The position numbers and the translations under genes were made by a program. The notes under the pieces were generated by a model. The model made no database searches and was not told where the DNA came from. It saw only the letters and a program-made list of their open reading frames with translations. DNA of 64,000 bases, taken from the NCBI RefSeq assembly GCF_002860125.1, contig NZ_PGVA01000041.1, positions 36,900 through 100,899 on the forward strand. The letters are read 5' to 3'. This DNA comes from Bacillus canaveralius (GTDB taxonomy: Bacteria > Bacillota > Bacilli > Bacillales > Cytobacillaceae). Position 1 is the first letter of the stretch. Each line of letters opens with the position of its first letter. Below, piece by piece: positions 25,910 through 34,762 of the stretch.

Positions 25910-26434
25910 ATGAAAAAGAGTTTAATTGGATATTTAATTTTTCTCACCACAGCCTTGATATTAATTGCTGGCTGCTCGTCAGCCACAGTTGAAGAAGATA
26001 ACGCGAAAAGCAGCGACGGCAAAGATTCCCATACCTATCATGCTGAAAATGGAGATTTGCGCGAGTCAACCGCCTCTGCCGAAGAGCTGCCGGTTTTTGT
26101 CCACGACAAACATAAACAAGTGAAAATCGTATATGGAGAAGCTGCAAAGCATAAGGAGCTTCTTGAATGGATTCCTTGCTATTGCGGCTGTGCCGAGTCC
26201 GGAAACCATCAAAACGTCTATGATTGCTTCGTTTATGAAAATCGTGAAAATGGCGAAGTTGTATGGGATGACCATGGTACAAAATGTGGAACGTGCCTCG
26301 ATACCGCAGCCGAAAGTATCCAGCAATATAATGACGGCAAAACCATCAAGCAAATTCGCGATTATATTGACGACAAATACCAGGATAGTTATGGAGAACC
26401 GACACCGACCGATACGCCAGAAAACGAAGTTTAA
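25910..26434 (+). CDS. PCYCGC-motif lipoprotein
   Basis: A 174-aa exported lipoprotein. The signal peptide ends in the lipobox IAGC. The mature part carries the eponymous WIPCYCGCAESG motif, a further Cys in VYDCFV and a CGTCLD pair: six cysteines, which suggests metal or thiol chemistry at the cell surface. The family is described only as the PCYCGC-motif lipoprotein group, often near copper or cytochrome genes. The sco gene is only 3 kb away, so a link to copper handling is tempting but unproven. The ATG follows CAGGTGCCGATA. Confidence 0.88.
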   Translation: MKKSLIGYLIFLTTALILIAGCSSATVEEDNAKSSDGKDSHTYHAENGDLRESTASAEELPVFVHDKHKQVKIVYGEAAKHKELLEWIPCYCGCAESGNHQNVYDCFVYENRENGEVVWDDHGTKCGTCLDTAAESIQQYNDGKTIKQIRDYIDDKYQDSYGEPTPTDTPENEV

Positions 26435-26440
26435 CAGCGA

Positions 26441-26480
26441 AAAAAGCAACTCCGCCTTATTCCAGCAGAGTTGTTTTTTT
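26441..26480. terminator. Bidirectional terminator between the PCYCGC gene and degV
   Basis: A long hairpin with A-rich left and T-rich right flanks (AAAAAAGCAACTC / GAGTTGTTTTTTT) serves both convergent genes. Confidence 0.85.
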
Positions 26481-27322
26481 CATTCAATATAATACATGAA
26501 CCCGATCGCGCCCACCCCAGTATGGGTACTGATAATTGGTGTCGTCTCTTCAATGTCAATTTTATTGTAGCCGGTCAACTCATCGATAGCGGCCTTTAAT
26601 TTATGTGCCAGTTCACTGCCTTCTGCGTGGACAAGCCCGACACCTTTAATTGTCTTTCCTTTCACATCATCAGCAAACTTCCTGGCAAGATATTTGACTG
26701 CCTGTGAATGGCTTCTCACTTTCGCAACAGGAGTGTAGACACCATGATCGAGGGATGCAATCGGTTTGATATTGAGCAATGAACCGATCATCGCCCTCCC
26801 TTTGCCAATTCGTCCGCCTTTGACAAGATTTTCAAGTGTATCGACGACAACGAATAAGCGTGTTTGCTCGCGGACTTCATTAAGTCTGTCCAATATTTTG
26901 TCGACACTTTTGCCTGCCTGCGCCATTTCAGCTGCCTCGACTACCTGGAAAGCGAGTGCTTTCGAGATAAAGCGCGAATCCACCACTGTAACATTTGCCT
27001 CGGTCATTTGCGCTGCACTCTCGGCTGACTGGACAGTCCCGCTCATCCCGCCGGTCATATGTATCGAGATGATTTGAAAACCCTCTCTTCCCAGCCTGTC
27101 ATAAACCTCAAGGAACGCGCCTGCCGGAGGCTGTGAACTCTTTGGCAGCTCGGCTGCTTCCTTCATTTTTTTCATAAATTCGGCCGGGGTTATTTCAACG
27201 CGGTCTATATATGTCTTTCCATCTATCGTAATTGATAAGGGGACCACTTCTACATCATATTTATTTACGATTTCTTCAGACAAATCCACAGTCGAATCTG
27301 TAACGATTTTAACTTTATTCAT
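26480..27322 (-). CDS. DegV family fatty-acid-binding protein
   Basis: A 280-aa two-domain protein of the DegV/FakB family, which presents a bound fatty acid to the kinase FakA for phosphorylation and entry into phospholipid. TDSTVDLSEE at the N-terminus, HMTGGMSGTVQSA near 96 (the fatty-acid carboxylate-binding Ser/Thr region), and RIGKGRAMIGSLLNIKP near 170 are family signatures. B. subtilis has degV at the same place. No FakA gene is in the window. RBS AGGGAGTGAATAG precedes ATG. Confidence 0.93.
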   Translation of the reverse strand: MNKVKIVTDSTVDLSEEIVNKYDVEVVPLSITIDGKTYIDRVEITPAEFMKKMKEAAELPKSSQPPAGAFLEVYDRLGREGFQIISIHMTGGMSGTVQSAESAAQMTEANVTVVDSRFISKALAFQVVEAAEMAQAGKSVDKILDRLNEVREQTRLFVVVDTLENLVKGGRIGKGRAMIGSLLNIKPIASLDHGVYTPVAKVRSHSQAVKYLARKFADDVKGKTIKGVGLVHAEGSELAHKLKAAIDELTGYNKIDIEETTPIISTHTGVGAIGFMYYIE

Positions 27323-27421
27323 CTATTCACTCCCTAATACACACTTAGTACGTATTATACATGTTCCGTGGATATTAATAAAATAAATACTTAAATTGAC
27401 CCGCTATTATTTTTTGCGGCA

Positions 27422-27455
27422 TAAAAAGAGTATGAGCCTCTGCCCATACTCTTCA
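27422..27455 (-). terminator. Terminator after ypmP
   Basis: The stem AAGAGTATG/CATACTCTT is followed by TTTTATG on the minus strand. Confidence 0.85.
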
Positions 27456-27460
27456 ATCAA

Positions 27461-27712
27461 TTATGCATTATTTTTTAGTGCAGCCGTTTTAAAAATCTGT
27501 TCATAATCCGGCCATTTGAGAACTCTTTTTAAATAATCTTTAAATGAATAAGTTTTACTTGCCATTTTGTCTCGATAAAGGGCAGTAATAAATGTTTGCA
27601 AACGGACTTGGATCATAAAATAATAACGGCTATCTTCCTCCAATACAGGAATCTCCAAGACTTTTACCTTCTGTCCAACAATATTTTTGAACTCCAGGCT
27701 TTTGAATAGCAA
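27461..27712 (-). CDS. ypmP: YpmP family protein (DUF2535)
   Basis: An 83-aa protein starting LFKSLEFKNIVGQKVKVLEI, the usual start of the YpmP family. It is probably a small beta-rich cytosolic protein without known function. The ATG-started frame extends 27 codons further upstream but lacks family similarity. The TTG at 27712 follows AAGAGGA by 8 bases and matches the family N-terminus, so it is preferred. It sits between degV and the tat genes, with a strong terminator after it. Confidence 0.85.
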   Translation of the reverse strand: MLFKSLEFKNIVGQKVKVLEIPVLEEDSRYYFMIQVRLQTFITALYRDKMASKTYSFKDYLKRVLKWPDYEQIFKTAALKNNA

Positions 27713-27904
27713 AATATCAATCCTCTTTTTCACCCGTTTGACTATATTATACCCTAAATCAGCGTCGAAGTGTTGTTTGAATATGCTCTTCACAAAAATA
27801 TTTTATTGAGAATTTATCGGGAATGCCCCCGAATGCTATATCATTACTGCCCTCCCGGCAGACTGAGATATTAGCCTCTGAATGCAGCACGCATTAGCTC
27901 GGAC

Positions 27905-27943
27905 AAAAAAAGAAACCGGCAGAATAAAAATCCTGTCGGGTCC
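27905..27943 (-). terminator. Terminator after tatC
   Basis: An imperfect stem ACCCGACAG/CTGCCGGT is followed on the minus strand by TTCTTTTTTT. Confidence 0.65.
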
Positions 27944-27947
27944 TTTG

Positions 27948-28697
27948 TTATTTCATTATTTCCCCGTTTTCCTCAGCCCATTGCTGTTCTTTTTTAAGCT
28001 TTCGCCGATAAACTATTTTAGAGAGGTTAATGCTTACTTCATACAAGAGCAACAGCGGAATCGTGACGAGAATATCTGACATAAGATCCGGAGGTGATAT
28101 GATTACAGAAATCACGACGAGTACAAAGTATGCATATTTGCGAACTTTTTGCATTACGTACGGGTTAATGATACCGAGAGACGTTAAGAACATTGCCACT
28201 ACAGGCAATTCAAATAATACGCCAAATGGCAAGGTCATATTCATCACAAACCGAAAATATTTATCAGCTGTAAAATTGGTTACGACCATTTCCCCGCTCA
28301 GTTCAACAAGGAAGTTCAACACTGTCGGAAAAATGACAAAATAGCCAAAACACAGTCCGACAAGAAATAAGGCAAACAGGGCCGGGATATAAGCGAGTGA
28401 AATCCTTCGTTCAATCGGCTTCAACGCGGGCTTAACAAACAGCCAGGCCTGCAAGGCCAGGACCGGAATTGTCGCGGCCACCGCAATGACGGTCGCTATC
28501 ATAAAATAAACCCAAACAATATCGCTCGGACCGAGCACCACCAATTTCACATCAAGATCACGCACAAACCAGTCATATATATCTTTTACATACATAAAGC
28601 CAATGACGAAAAAGATAATGAATGCTGATACGGTGATGATCAGCCGCTTTCGCAGTTCGTCCAAGTGATCGATTACATTTAGTTCTTTATCTTCCAT
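27948..28697 (-). CDS. tatC: Twin-arginine translocase subunit TatC
   Basis: A 249-aa membrane protein with six predicted helices. It recognises twin-arginine signal peptides and nucleates the Tat pore. The N-terminal HLDELRKRL motif and the loop FPTVLNFLVE are diagnostic, and the conserved Glu stands before the third helix. It is encoded just downstream of tatA on the same strand and forms a two-component minimal Tat system of the Bacillus type. No obvious Tat substrate gene is in the window. Confidence 0.96.
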   Translation of the reverse strand: MEDKELNVIDHLDELRKRLIITVSAFIIFFVIGFMYVKDIYDWFVRDLDVKLVVLGPSDIVWVYFMIATVIAVAATIPVLALQAWLFVKPALKPIERRISLAYIPALFALFLVGLCFGYFVIFPTVLNFLVELSGEMVVTNFTADKYFRFVMNMTLPFGVLFELPVVAMFLTSLGIINPYVMQKVRKYAYFVLVVISVIISPPDLMSDILVTIPLLLLYEVSINLSKIVYRRKLKKEQQWAEENGEIMK

Positions 28698-28761
28698 TTC
28701 ATTCCCCTGCCAATCGCTTGATGCTCTAGAAATAGGAAAAGCGCAGAAAAAATTTCTGCAC

Positions 28762-28956
28762 CTATTTTACCTCTTTCTTCTTGTCTTCTTCGAATTCATC
28801 CATGACATCGCTCGTTAGCTCACGCGTCGATTTTTTAAATTCGCGAAGCGTCTGGCCAAAGGCACGGCCGATTTCAGGAAGCTTCTTCGGTCCGAAGATA
28901 ATTAAAGCCAGAACTAGAATTAATATTAATCCGGGTACCCCGATATTTGAAAACAT
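28762..28956 (-). CDS. tatA: Twin-arginine translocase subunit TatA
   Basis: A 64-aa protein: a short N-terminal helix ([15 protein letters not shown]), the hinge [14 protein letters not shown], an amphipathic helix and a charged tail. It forms the protein-conducting part of the Tat system, working with TatC 64 bases downstream. RBS AAAGGGGATGTATTCT precedes the ATG. In two-component Gram-positive Tat systems TatA also covers the TatB role. Confidence 0.95.
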   Translation of the reverse strand: MFSNIGVPGLILILVLALIIFGPKKLPEIGRAFGQTLREFKKSTRELTSDVMDEFEEDKKKEVK

Positions 28957-29123
28957 GTAGAATACATCCCCTTTAAAGTTTCATGTTGTGAATCTACTTA
29001 GATTATATAACGTTTTAAAGATTTATGCGGGAAAAGAATTAAAATGTTCATAAGAAATTCACATAATCATGAAAAAATCTCGTAAAAGTGATCTTTCTTA
29101 TGTCTTCGTCAGATTATTTGTGT

Positions 29124-30392
29124 TTAAATAAGCAAATGAAAAAGGTTACTGTCTTTATTTACCTCTTGATAGGAAAAACCTTTTTTCTTCATTCGTGCAA
29201 TTAAATCTTCATAGTCTTCCTTCTGTTTTAACTCGATCCCAACAAGAGCCGGTCCATTGTCGCGATTATTTTTTTTCGTATATTCGAACCTGGAAATATC
29301 ATCTGTCGGCCCGAGCACTTCATCCAAAAATTCTCTTAGTGCACCGGCACGCTGCGGGAAATTGACGATAAAATAGTATAACAAACCTTCATAGAGCAGA
29401 GATCGTTCCTTGATCTCCTGCATCCGGCCAATGTCATTATTTCCTCCGCTTATCACACAAACGACTGTTTTCCCCTTAATTTCTTCCCGATACAGGTCCA
29501 ATGCGGCGATTGGCATTGCTCCTGCCGGTTCAGCGACAATCGCATGCTCATTATATAGCTCAAGAATGCTTGTACAGACCTTGCCTTCCGGAACAAGCAA
29601 AATATCATCAATATTTTCACTGCAAATATCAAATGTTTTCGCACCAACACATTTAACCGCTGCGCCATCGACGAACTTGTCAATGTCGGCAAGGGGAGTC
29701 CGTTGGTTTAGTGCCAGTGATTCCGTCATTGATGCGGCGCCGGCCGGTTCAACCCCGATCATTTTTGTATTTGGCGAGATACTTTTCATATATGTGCTTA
29801 AACCCGCGATTAAGCCTCCGCCACCAATACTTGCAAACATAAAATCGATCGGCTCTTCACAATCATTAAGAATTTCGACTGCAACCGTTCCCTGGCCTGC
29901 AATGACCATTTCATCATCGAAAGGATGAATAAATTGCCTGTTTTCCTGTTCCGAACAAATAGCTGCTTCTTCAAAGGAATCATCGAACGTATCGCCGATT
30001 AGGATAATTTCCACTGAATCCTTGCCGAACATTTCAACCTGACTTACCTTTTGCCTAGGCGTCGTCGCCAGCATATATATCTTACCATGTACTCCAAGCT
30101 GGCGACAGGCATAAGCCACACCTTGGGCGTGATTGCCAGCGCTTGCGCACACAACACCGTTTTCAAGTGCATCCTTTGGTAGTGAGTTCATTAAATAATA
30201 AGCACCTCTTAATTTAAAAGAGCGGACGTGCTGCAGATCTTCCCGTTTTAAGTAAATGTTGCATTCATATTTTTCTGAGAGCCGCTCGTTTTTCTGCAAC
30301 GGGGTATGGGCAACGACATCTTTTAACTGCTGGTAGGCGATTACAATGTCTTCAAGCTGTACCCATTTTTTATTCAGTACTTTCTGTTCCAT
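29124..30392 (-). CDS. ilvA: Threonine dehydratase (biosynthetic) IlvA
   Basis: Deaminates L-threonine to 2-oxobutanoate, the first committed step to isoleucine. The PLP lysine is Lys60 in SFKLRGAY. The glycine-rich PLP phosphate loop GGGGLIAG follows, as does SAGNHAQG. The C-terminal regulatory ACT-like domain (about 325-422) allows isoleucine feedback. Its length of 422 aa equals the B. subtilis enzyme. It stands alone, without a visible T-box leader in the 168 bases upstream. Confidence 0.96.
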   Translation of the reverse strand: MEQKVLNKKWVQLEDIVIAYQQLKDVVAHTPLQKNERLSEKYECNIYLKREDLQHVRSFKLRGAYYLMNSLPKDALENGVVCASAGNHAQGVAYACRQLGVHGKIYMLATTPRQKVSQVEMFGKDSVEIILIGDTFDDSFEEAAICSEQENRQFIHPFDDEMVIAGQGTVAVEILNDCEEPIDFMFASIGGGGLIAGLSTYMKSISPNTKMIGVEPAGAASMTESLALNQRTPLADIDKFVDGAAVKCVGAKTFDICSENIDDILLVPEGKVCTSILELYNEHAIVAEPAGAMPIAALDLYREEIKGKTVVCVISGGNNDIGRMQEIKERSLLYEGLLYYFIVNFPQRAGALREFLDEVLGPTDDISRFEYTKKNNRDNGPALVGIELKQKEDYEDLIARMKKKGFSYQEVNKDSNLFHLLI

Positions 30393-30560
30393 GTGTCACC
30401 CTCGTTTCTGCAAGTTTTATAATTCGTACATTATAACATGAAACTTTTAAGAACTTACAGATATTTAATTAAAAATTATTATTTTTCTGGCAACTATTCT
30501 GAATAAAAAATTTGGCCGATATTATAATAAAACCAAATCAATCATAAAGGGGATGGTAAA

Positions 30561-30803
30561 ATGGAATTTTCACTTTGCAGCCTGGATAGTGCTTTGCCCG
30601 TTGAAGTGGTTCTTGACGAGGATAACGGCCGCTATATGATCCGTAAAAGTGATACAAGCGGGGAGGTTTTTAACAGCCCGAACGAACTGATTAACTGGGT
30701 TAGAGCAAATTTTTCCGAAGGGGAATTTTGCGACCCTCACGAATTTAGAAACATGCTTGAACTACTTACGCAATATCAAACAAACCCAGATCTGCTTGAT
30801 TAA
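30561..30803 (+). CDS. Hypothetical acidic protein
   Basis: An 80-aa soluble, acidic protein (SLCSLDSALPVEVVLDED, then NELINWVRANFSEGEFCD) with two Cys and no signal or helix of membrane type. RBS AAAGGGGATGG lies before the ATG, and a perfect terminator follows 5 bases after the stop, so it is very likely a real gene. Its plus-strand position opposite dfrA suggests an independent promoter; TATAAT stands about 40 bases upstream. No family is recognised. Confidence 0.75.
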   Translation: MEFSLCSLDSALPVEVVLDEDNGRYMIRKSDTSGEVFNSPNELINWVRANFSEGEFCDPHEFRNMLELLTQYQTNPDLLD

Positions 30804-30804
30804 C

Positions 30805-30835
30805 AAAAAAAAACAGCTATTGGCTGTTTTTTTAC
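30805..30835. terminator. Bidirectional terminator between the 80-aa gene and dfrA
   Basis: The stem AAACAGC/GCTGTTT with A-run and T-run on the two sides serves both convergent genes. Confidence 0.85.
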
Positions 30836-31317
30836 TTCCGATGATATATTAGAAACTCGTAATCATAAGGATTTTTTTCGTTTTTTAATCCTGGCTCTTT
30901 TGAAACGAGCTCCCACTCGTTTAAATCTAAGTCCGGAAAATATGTATCTCCGTCAAATTCTGCGTGAATTTGTGTTAAGTAGAGGCGGTCTGCAGCTGTA
31001 AAAATTTCTTTGAAAATTTCTGAGCCGCCAATCACAAAAAACTCTTCTTCTTGCCCGTTCGCATATTCTACAAAGTCAGCGATCGAATAAAATAAAGTCG
31101 CCCCAGTCACTTGATAATCACGATTTCTCGTAATAATGATATTTTCCCGGCCCGGCAGCAAGCGGCCTATTGATTCATACGTTTTCCGGCCCATCACAAC
31201 AGGATGGCCCATCGTCACTCTTTTAAAAAACTTCAAGTCTTCCGGCAGATGCCACGGCAGCCGGTTGTCCCTGCCGATGACGCGATTTTCATCCATCGCC
31301 CAGATTAATGAGATCAT
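30832..31317 (-). CDS. dfrA: Dihydrofolate reductase
   Basis: Reduces dihydrofolate to tetrahydrofolate with NADPH and recycles the folate oxidised by thymidylate synthase. [24 protein letters not shown] is the classic N-terminal fold with the catalytic acidic Glu in the LPEDL helix. GRKTYESIG and IGGSEIF bind NADPH. Length 161 aa. Its ATG overlaps the thyA stop (ATGA), so the genes are coupled. Confidence 0.97.
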   Translation of the reverse strand: MISLIWAMDENRVIGRDNRLPWHLPEDLKFFKRVTMGHPVVMGRKTYESIGRLLPGRENIIITRNRDYQVTGATLFYSIADFVEYANGQEEEFFVIGGSEIFKEIFTAADRLYLTQIHAEFDGDTYFPDLDLNEWELVSKEPGLKNEKNPYDYEFLIYHRK

Positions 31318-32108
31318 ACGCTGACAACCCCTTTAATATGCGGATGTGGATCATATTCTTCAAGAATAAAATCTTCAAACCGATAGTCAAAAATATCGTT
31401 CACATCGCGTTCAATCTTCACTTTTGGCAATGGACGCGGCTCTCTCGTCAGTTGCAGGTTAACCTGGTCAAGATGATTTTGGTAGATATGGACATCACCG
31501 AAAGTATGAATAAATTCTCCTGGCTCAAGGTCACACACCTTTGCAATCATCAACGTTAGCAATGCATATGAAGCAATATTAAAAGGGACTCCAAGAAAGA
31601 CATCGGCAGAACGCTGATAGAGTTGGCATGAAAGCTTTCCATCCGCCACATAAAACTGGAACATGCAATGGCATGGCGGTAAAGCCATCTTGTCAATTTC
31701 AGCAACATTCCAGGCATTGATAATTAATCTTCTTGAATCCGGATTGTGTTTTATTTGCCTGATCAGTTCGCTGATCTGGTCAATCGTTTGTCCGTCTGCA
31801 CCTGTCCATGATCGCCACTGGTGTCCGTAGACAGGACCCAACTCGCCATTTTCGTCAGCCCATTCATTCCAGATGCGCACACCATTTTCCTGCAAATATT
31901 GAACGTTTGTATCCCCTTTTAAAAACCAGAGAAGCTCATGGATAATCGAGCGTAAATGAAGTTTTTTTGTTGTCAGCAACGGAAAACCTTCCTGCAGGTT
32001 AAAGCGCATTTGGTAGCCAAAGGTACTGATCGTTCCTGTTCCCGTCCGATCTTCTTTCTTAACGCCGTTTTCCAGCACATGTTTGCAAAGCTGTAAATAT
32101 TGTTTCAT
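31314..32108 (-). CDS. thyA: Thymidylate synthase (ThyA type; thyB of B. subtilis)
   Basis: Methylates dUMP to dTMP with 5,10-methylene-THF. The nucleophile is Cys146 in LPPCHCMF, as in E. coli, and the dUMP site [16 protein letters not shown] is intact. Length is 264 aa, matching the E. coli-type enzyme rather than the longer phage-like ThyA of B. subtilis. It forms an operon with dfrA by a 4-base overlap. The coupling ensures folate recycling. Confidence 0.97.
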   Translation of the reverse strand: MKQYLQLCKHVLENGVKKEDRTGTGTISTFGYQMRFNLQEGFPLLTTKKLHLRSIIHELLWFLKGDTNVQYLQENGVRIWNEWADENGELGPVYGHQWRSWTGADGQTIDQISELIRQIKHNPDSRRLIINAWNVAEIDKMALPPCHCMFQFYVADGKLSCQLYQRSADVFLGVPFNIASYALLTLMIAKVCDLEPGEFIHTFGDVHIYQNHLDQVNLQLTREPRPLPKVKIERDVNDIFDYRFEDFILEEYDPHPHIKGVVSV

Positions 32109-32173
32109 TTTTTCACGTCCTTCGACAAATCTGTAATCTATTCTATCAGAAATGACAGTCAGTCGCGAAAAAA

Positions 32174-32875
32174 TTATTTTAACGCTTTAATAAACTCATA
32201 CGACCTGGGGGCGCGTTCTTGCAATAACTCTCTGCTCTCTCCACCTAAATAGTACATCGCAAAAATTTCCGCAAAATATTCTTCGGGAAAGTTTAGATAA
32301 TAATCAATCCCTGGAAACAATGTGATTTGCTCTTCTTTCCAAATCTGCAAAAAATATGGGTTATAACGGATCTGGTTAAATACGTAGCGGTCAAGCGAAT
32401 GAGCCAATTCGTGGAGTTCAAGATTGACCGAGCCATGCCCCATTCCCTTTTCACTCGCACCTATTTTCACTAATACCTTTTTTGATCCGCCAATACCCGG
32501 AACATCGTCCCAAACTTTCTTACTTTCGTACCCGCGGGGAACAATCCCTGATAAGTGGCTTGCAGATGGATTTTCGGTCAGTTTTCCCTGGAACAGGATA
32601 AGCAGGATTCCTTCCCTGTTCATTTTCTGCAACAATGGTTCAGGTAGTTGTCCAATGCGTGCTATCATAAAAGCAGCTTCTTGTTCATCGAAATCACCTT
32701 GCGGGACGACGATCATCTCACCGAGCAACTCACGTGAATCGGTCGTTAAATACTGATGAAGTTCAGATGACTCCGGCAGATTGGTTAATTTGATGCCTTG
32801 AATGGGTGCGGGGGAATTTCCCAACAATAATAAAGAAACGGTCCCGACAATGACCATAAGGAAAATTTTGCGCAT
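32174..32875 (-). CDS. Anthrax lethal-factor-like (ATLF/M34) metalloprotease, secreted
   Basis: A 233-aa exported zinc protease. The signal [19 protein letters not shown] is followed by an ATLF-type domain ending in the zinc motif [15 protein letters not shown] (HExxH, two His ligands and catalytic Glu), with the distal Glu in [18 protein letters not shown]. Size and layout resemble secreted Pro-Pro endopeptidases (PPEP) of clostridia and bacilli, which cleave surface proteins. That assignment is inference. The start was moved to the ATG after AAAGGGTGATTTAT. It is divergent from a GIY-YIG gene 37 bases away. Confidence 0.88.
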   Translation of the reverse strand: MRKIFLMVIVGTVSLLLLGNSPAPIQGIKLTNLPESSELHQYLTTDSRELLGEMIVVPQGDFDEQEAAFMIARIGQLPEPLLQKMNREGILLILFQGKLTENPSASHLSGIVPRGYESKKVWDDVPGIGGSKKVLVKIGASEKGMGHGSVNLELHELAHSLDRYVFNQIRYNPYFLQIWKEEQITLFPGIDYYLNFPEEYFAEIFAMYYLGGESRELLQERAPRSYEFIKALK

Positions 32876-32912
32876 ATAAATCACCCTTTTGCTATTCATG
32901 GAGGTTAATAAG

Positions 32913-33302
32913 ATGGAAGATTCAATTAATCAGTTACACACTCTCTATGCTGTTTATTTAAAGGTTGAACAAGAAGGAACCATTCATATAGGCAGGCTTG
33001 GAAGGTTTTATTTCCAGGAAGGAACCTATATTTACGTAGGAAGCGCCAAAAGAAATATTGCGAGCAGAATTTCTCGGCACTTGAAGGTAGACAAGAAAAA
33101 GAGATGGCATTTTGATTATTTGAGACCCCTTGGAAAAGTTATTAAAATTATAACATATGAAGCTACTATCGGAGAATGCGCGCTTGTTGAGAAATTAAGG
33201 AAGGAAACGGCTGGTATGTATCCTGTGAAAGGGTTCGGTTCGTCTGATTGCCGCTGTTTTTCCCATTTGATCTATTGCCCATCCCCCCTCGATTTCAGAT
33301 GA
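32913..33302 (+). CDS. GIY-YIG nuclease-like protein (DUF123)
   Basis: A 129-aa protein with a GIY-YIG-type core: LYAVYLKV, then FYFQEGTYIYVGSAKRNIASRI and the helix RISRHLKV, followed by HFDYLRP. Together with the C-terminal cysteine pair SSDCRCFSHL this fits the DUF123 branch found in archaea and bacteria. Catalytic Tyr and Arg appear in place; a nuclease role is family-based. The start is placed at the ATG 8 bases after GGAGG. A terminator follows. Confidence 0.85.
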   Translation: MEDSINQLHTLYAVYLKVEQEGTIHIGRLGRFYFQEGTYIYVGSAKRNIASRISRHLKVDKKKRWHFDYLRPLGKVIKIITYEATIGECALVEKLRKETAGMYPVKGFGSSDCRCFSHLIYCPSPLDFR

Positions 33303-33334
33303 ATTTTGTTTCTTTCCGAGGAGAGTGAACCATT

Positions 33335-33365
33335 GCAAAAAAAGCTGCTTTTCGCAGCTTTTATC
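33335..33365 (+). terminator. Terminator of the GIY-YIG gene
   Basis: The stem AAAGCTGC/GCAGCTTT, loop TTTTC, has A- and T-rich flanks. Confidence 0.8.
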
Positions 33366-33537
33366 ATTAATGGCGATGATTGCCGTCATATGATATGGGC
33401 GACACGATGACGAAAACGAGTTGCCAATACATAAGACCAGCTGCCTGAAAAGATTTCGTGTTCAGTTAACTGTGGTGTCTCACCTTTCTTCTTGTCCTCG
33501 CATATAGTTGAGTACAAAATTAAGAAGGTGAATTGCA

Positions 33538-33798
33538 ATGAGATTTTTAATCAGGAAATCCCCGACCGAAAATATACAAGTAGAATTACAGGCGGTTCAA
33601 ACCGTGATGGTATCCAGCTACTTCGTTATGGCTGATTTGTTTTTTTATGCGCTATTGTTTACATTGATGCTCACACCTATGCTGCCCTCAATATTTACTG
33701 CTGTTTTATTCTTTATCAGTGTATATGGCAGCTTCGGAGCTCTGTATATTTTTCTAAAAAAATCGCTGGTCTGCCCGGATAAGGATACGTGTCTATGA
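33538..33798 (+). CDS. Hypothetical small membrane protein
   Basis: An 86-aa protein with two predicted helices: YFVMADLFFYALLFTLML near 28-45 and IFTAVLFFISVYGSFGALY near 51-69. The N-terminus is positively charged and the short tail has a Cys pair (CPDKDTC). AGAAGGTGAATTGCA precedes the ATG, and a hairpin follows the stop, so it looks like a genuine small gene. I do not recognise the family. Confidence 0.65.
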   Translation: MRFLIRKSPTENIQVELQAVQTVMVSSYFVMADLFFYALLFTLMLTPMLPSIFTAVLFFISVYGSFGALYIFLKKSLVCPDKDTCL

Positions 33799-33810
33799 AA
33801 ATTACTTTAT

Positions 33811-33848
33811 AAACAGGGGACCTGCACAATCGTCAGATCCCTTGTTGT
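33811..33848. terminator. Bidirectional terminator between the small membrane gene and terC
   Basis: AACAGGGGACCTG pairs imperfectly with CAGATCCCTTGTT; it lies between convergent genes. Confidence 0.7.
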
Positions 33849-33851
33849 TCG

Positions 33852-34640
33852 TTATTGCTGCATATGCTCTTCTTTATTGACGCTTGCTTTTTTCTTATTG
33901 TTATAGTGAACTGCAAATGTCACTGCAAATGTTATTAGAATGATGAGAAAGAAGTAAATATGGTCCAGATGGAATCCCCAAACACTTGCGAACATTTTCG
34001 TAGCAATGAGCAGGATTAAAATATAGGCAGCTGTTTCAAGCTCGGGAATTTTGAGAATCAGCTTCAAGAATACCCCTGCAACACCACGCATCATCAGAAC
34101 GCCAAGCATTCCGCCAAGTAGGAGAACCCAGACCTGATCGCTGACCCCAAAGGCTGCAAGAACACTGTCTACCGAGAATGCAACATCCATGAATTCTACT
34201 GAAATGACCGTGCCCCAGAATGTACCAAACAACCTGATCAGCAAGCCGCTTTGATTGATTCCCTCCAGTTCTCCTTCTTCTTCTCCTGTATTTTTTCGTT
34301 TATCAAGAAAATATTTAATAGACAGCCATGCCAAGTACGCTGCACCAAGAACTTTTACCCACCATAATTTAATCAGGAACAGCCCTAAACCGATAGCGAT
34401 AAACCGGAAAAGATAGGCACCAAGAAGCCCATAAAAAAGAGCTTTACGGCGCTGTTTTTCTGGTAGATGCTTTACCATGACTGCAAGTACAAGCGCGTTA
34501 TCAGCTGATAATAGTCCTTCCAAAATCACCAGTGTTCCGATATAGCCCCAACTGACTGGATCCGTTAAAACATTGACCCACATGTCCCAGTTAAAAAACT
34601 GGGAATAAGTATGAATAATACCTTCTAATATTTCTGACAT
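33852..34640 (-). CDS. TerC family membrane protein (YkoY/YceF-like)
   Basis: A 262-aa polytopic membrane protein with about seven helices. The TerC signatures ILEGLLSADNALVLAVMVKHLP (acidic residues within the first core helix) and VEFMDVAFSVDSVLAAFG are intact. TerC proteins of bacilli are linked to manganese export and metalation of secreted enzymes. The start follows AGGAGG by 10 bases. No yybP-ykoY riboswitch is visible in the leader; instead there is an 11-bp perfect hairpin. Confidence 0.92.
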   Translation of the reverse strand: MSEILEGIIHTYSQFFNWDMWVNVLTDPVSWGYIGTLVILEGLLSADNALVLAVMVKHLPEKQRRKALFYGLLGAYLFRFIAIGLGLFLIKLWWVKVLGAAYLAWLSIKYFLDKRKNTGEEEGELEGINQSGLLIRLFGTFWGTVISVEFMDVAFSVDSVLAAFGVSDQVWVLLLGGMLGVLMMRGVAGVFLKLILKIPELETAAYILILLIATKMFASVWGFHLDHIYFFLIILITFAVTFAVHYNNKKKASVNKEEHMQQ

Positions 34641-34670
34641 TCTAGCAGTTCCTCCTGAATACATTAAATT

Positions 34671-34706
34671 ATTCTTTAGAAGGACCGAGTCTTTTTTCTA
34701 AAGAAT
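34671..34706 (-). promoter_or_regulatory. 11-bp perfect hairpin between ypjP and terC
   Basis: ATTCTTTAGAA (34671-34681) and TTCTAAAGAAT (34696-34706) flank a 14-base loop. It lies 30 bases before terC. There is no proper T-run after it on either strand, so it may be a weak terminator of ypjP, an operator or a leader structure. Confidence 0.45.
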
Positions 34707-34762
34707 AAAAGTTTAAAACCGTCTATCCATTTTTTCATAAACCATGGCGTTTTTCAATTACA

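Noticed and set aside
33364..33440. Short minus-strand frame MYWQLVFVIVSPISYDGNH
   Set aside because: No ribosome-binding site; likely a chance frame past the GIY-YIG terminator.
34640..34762. yybP-ykoY manganese riboswitch before terC
   Set aside because: The conserved internal loops and GGGGAGUA-type segment are missing; only a simple hairpin is present.
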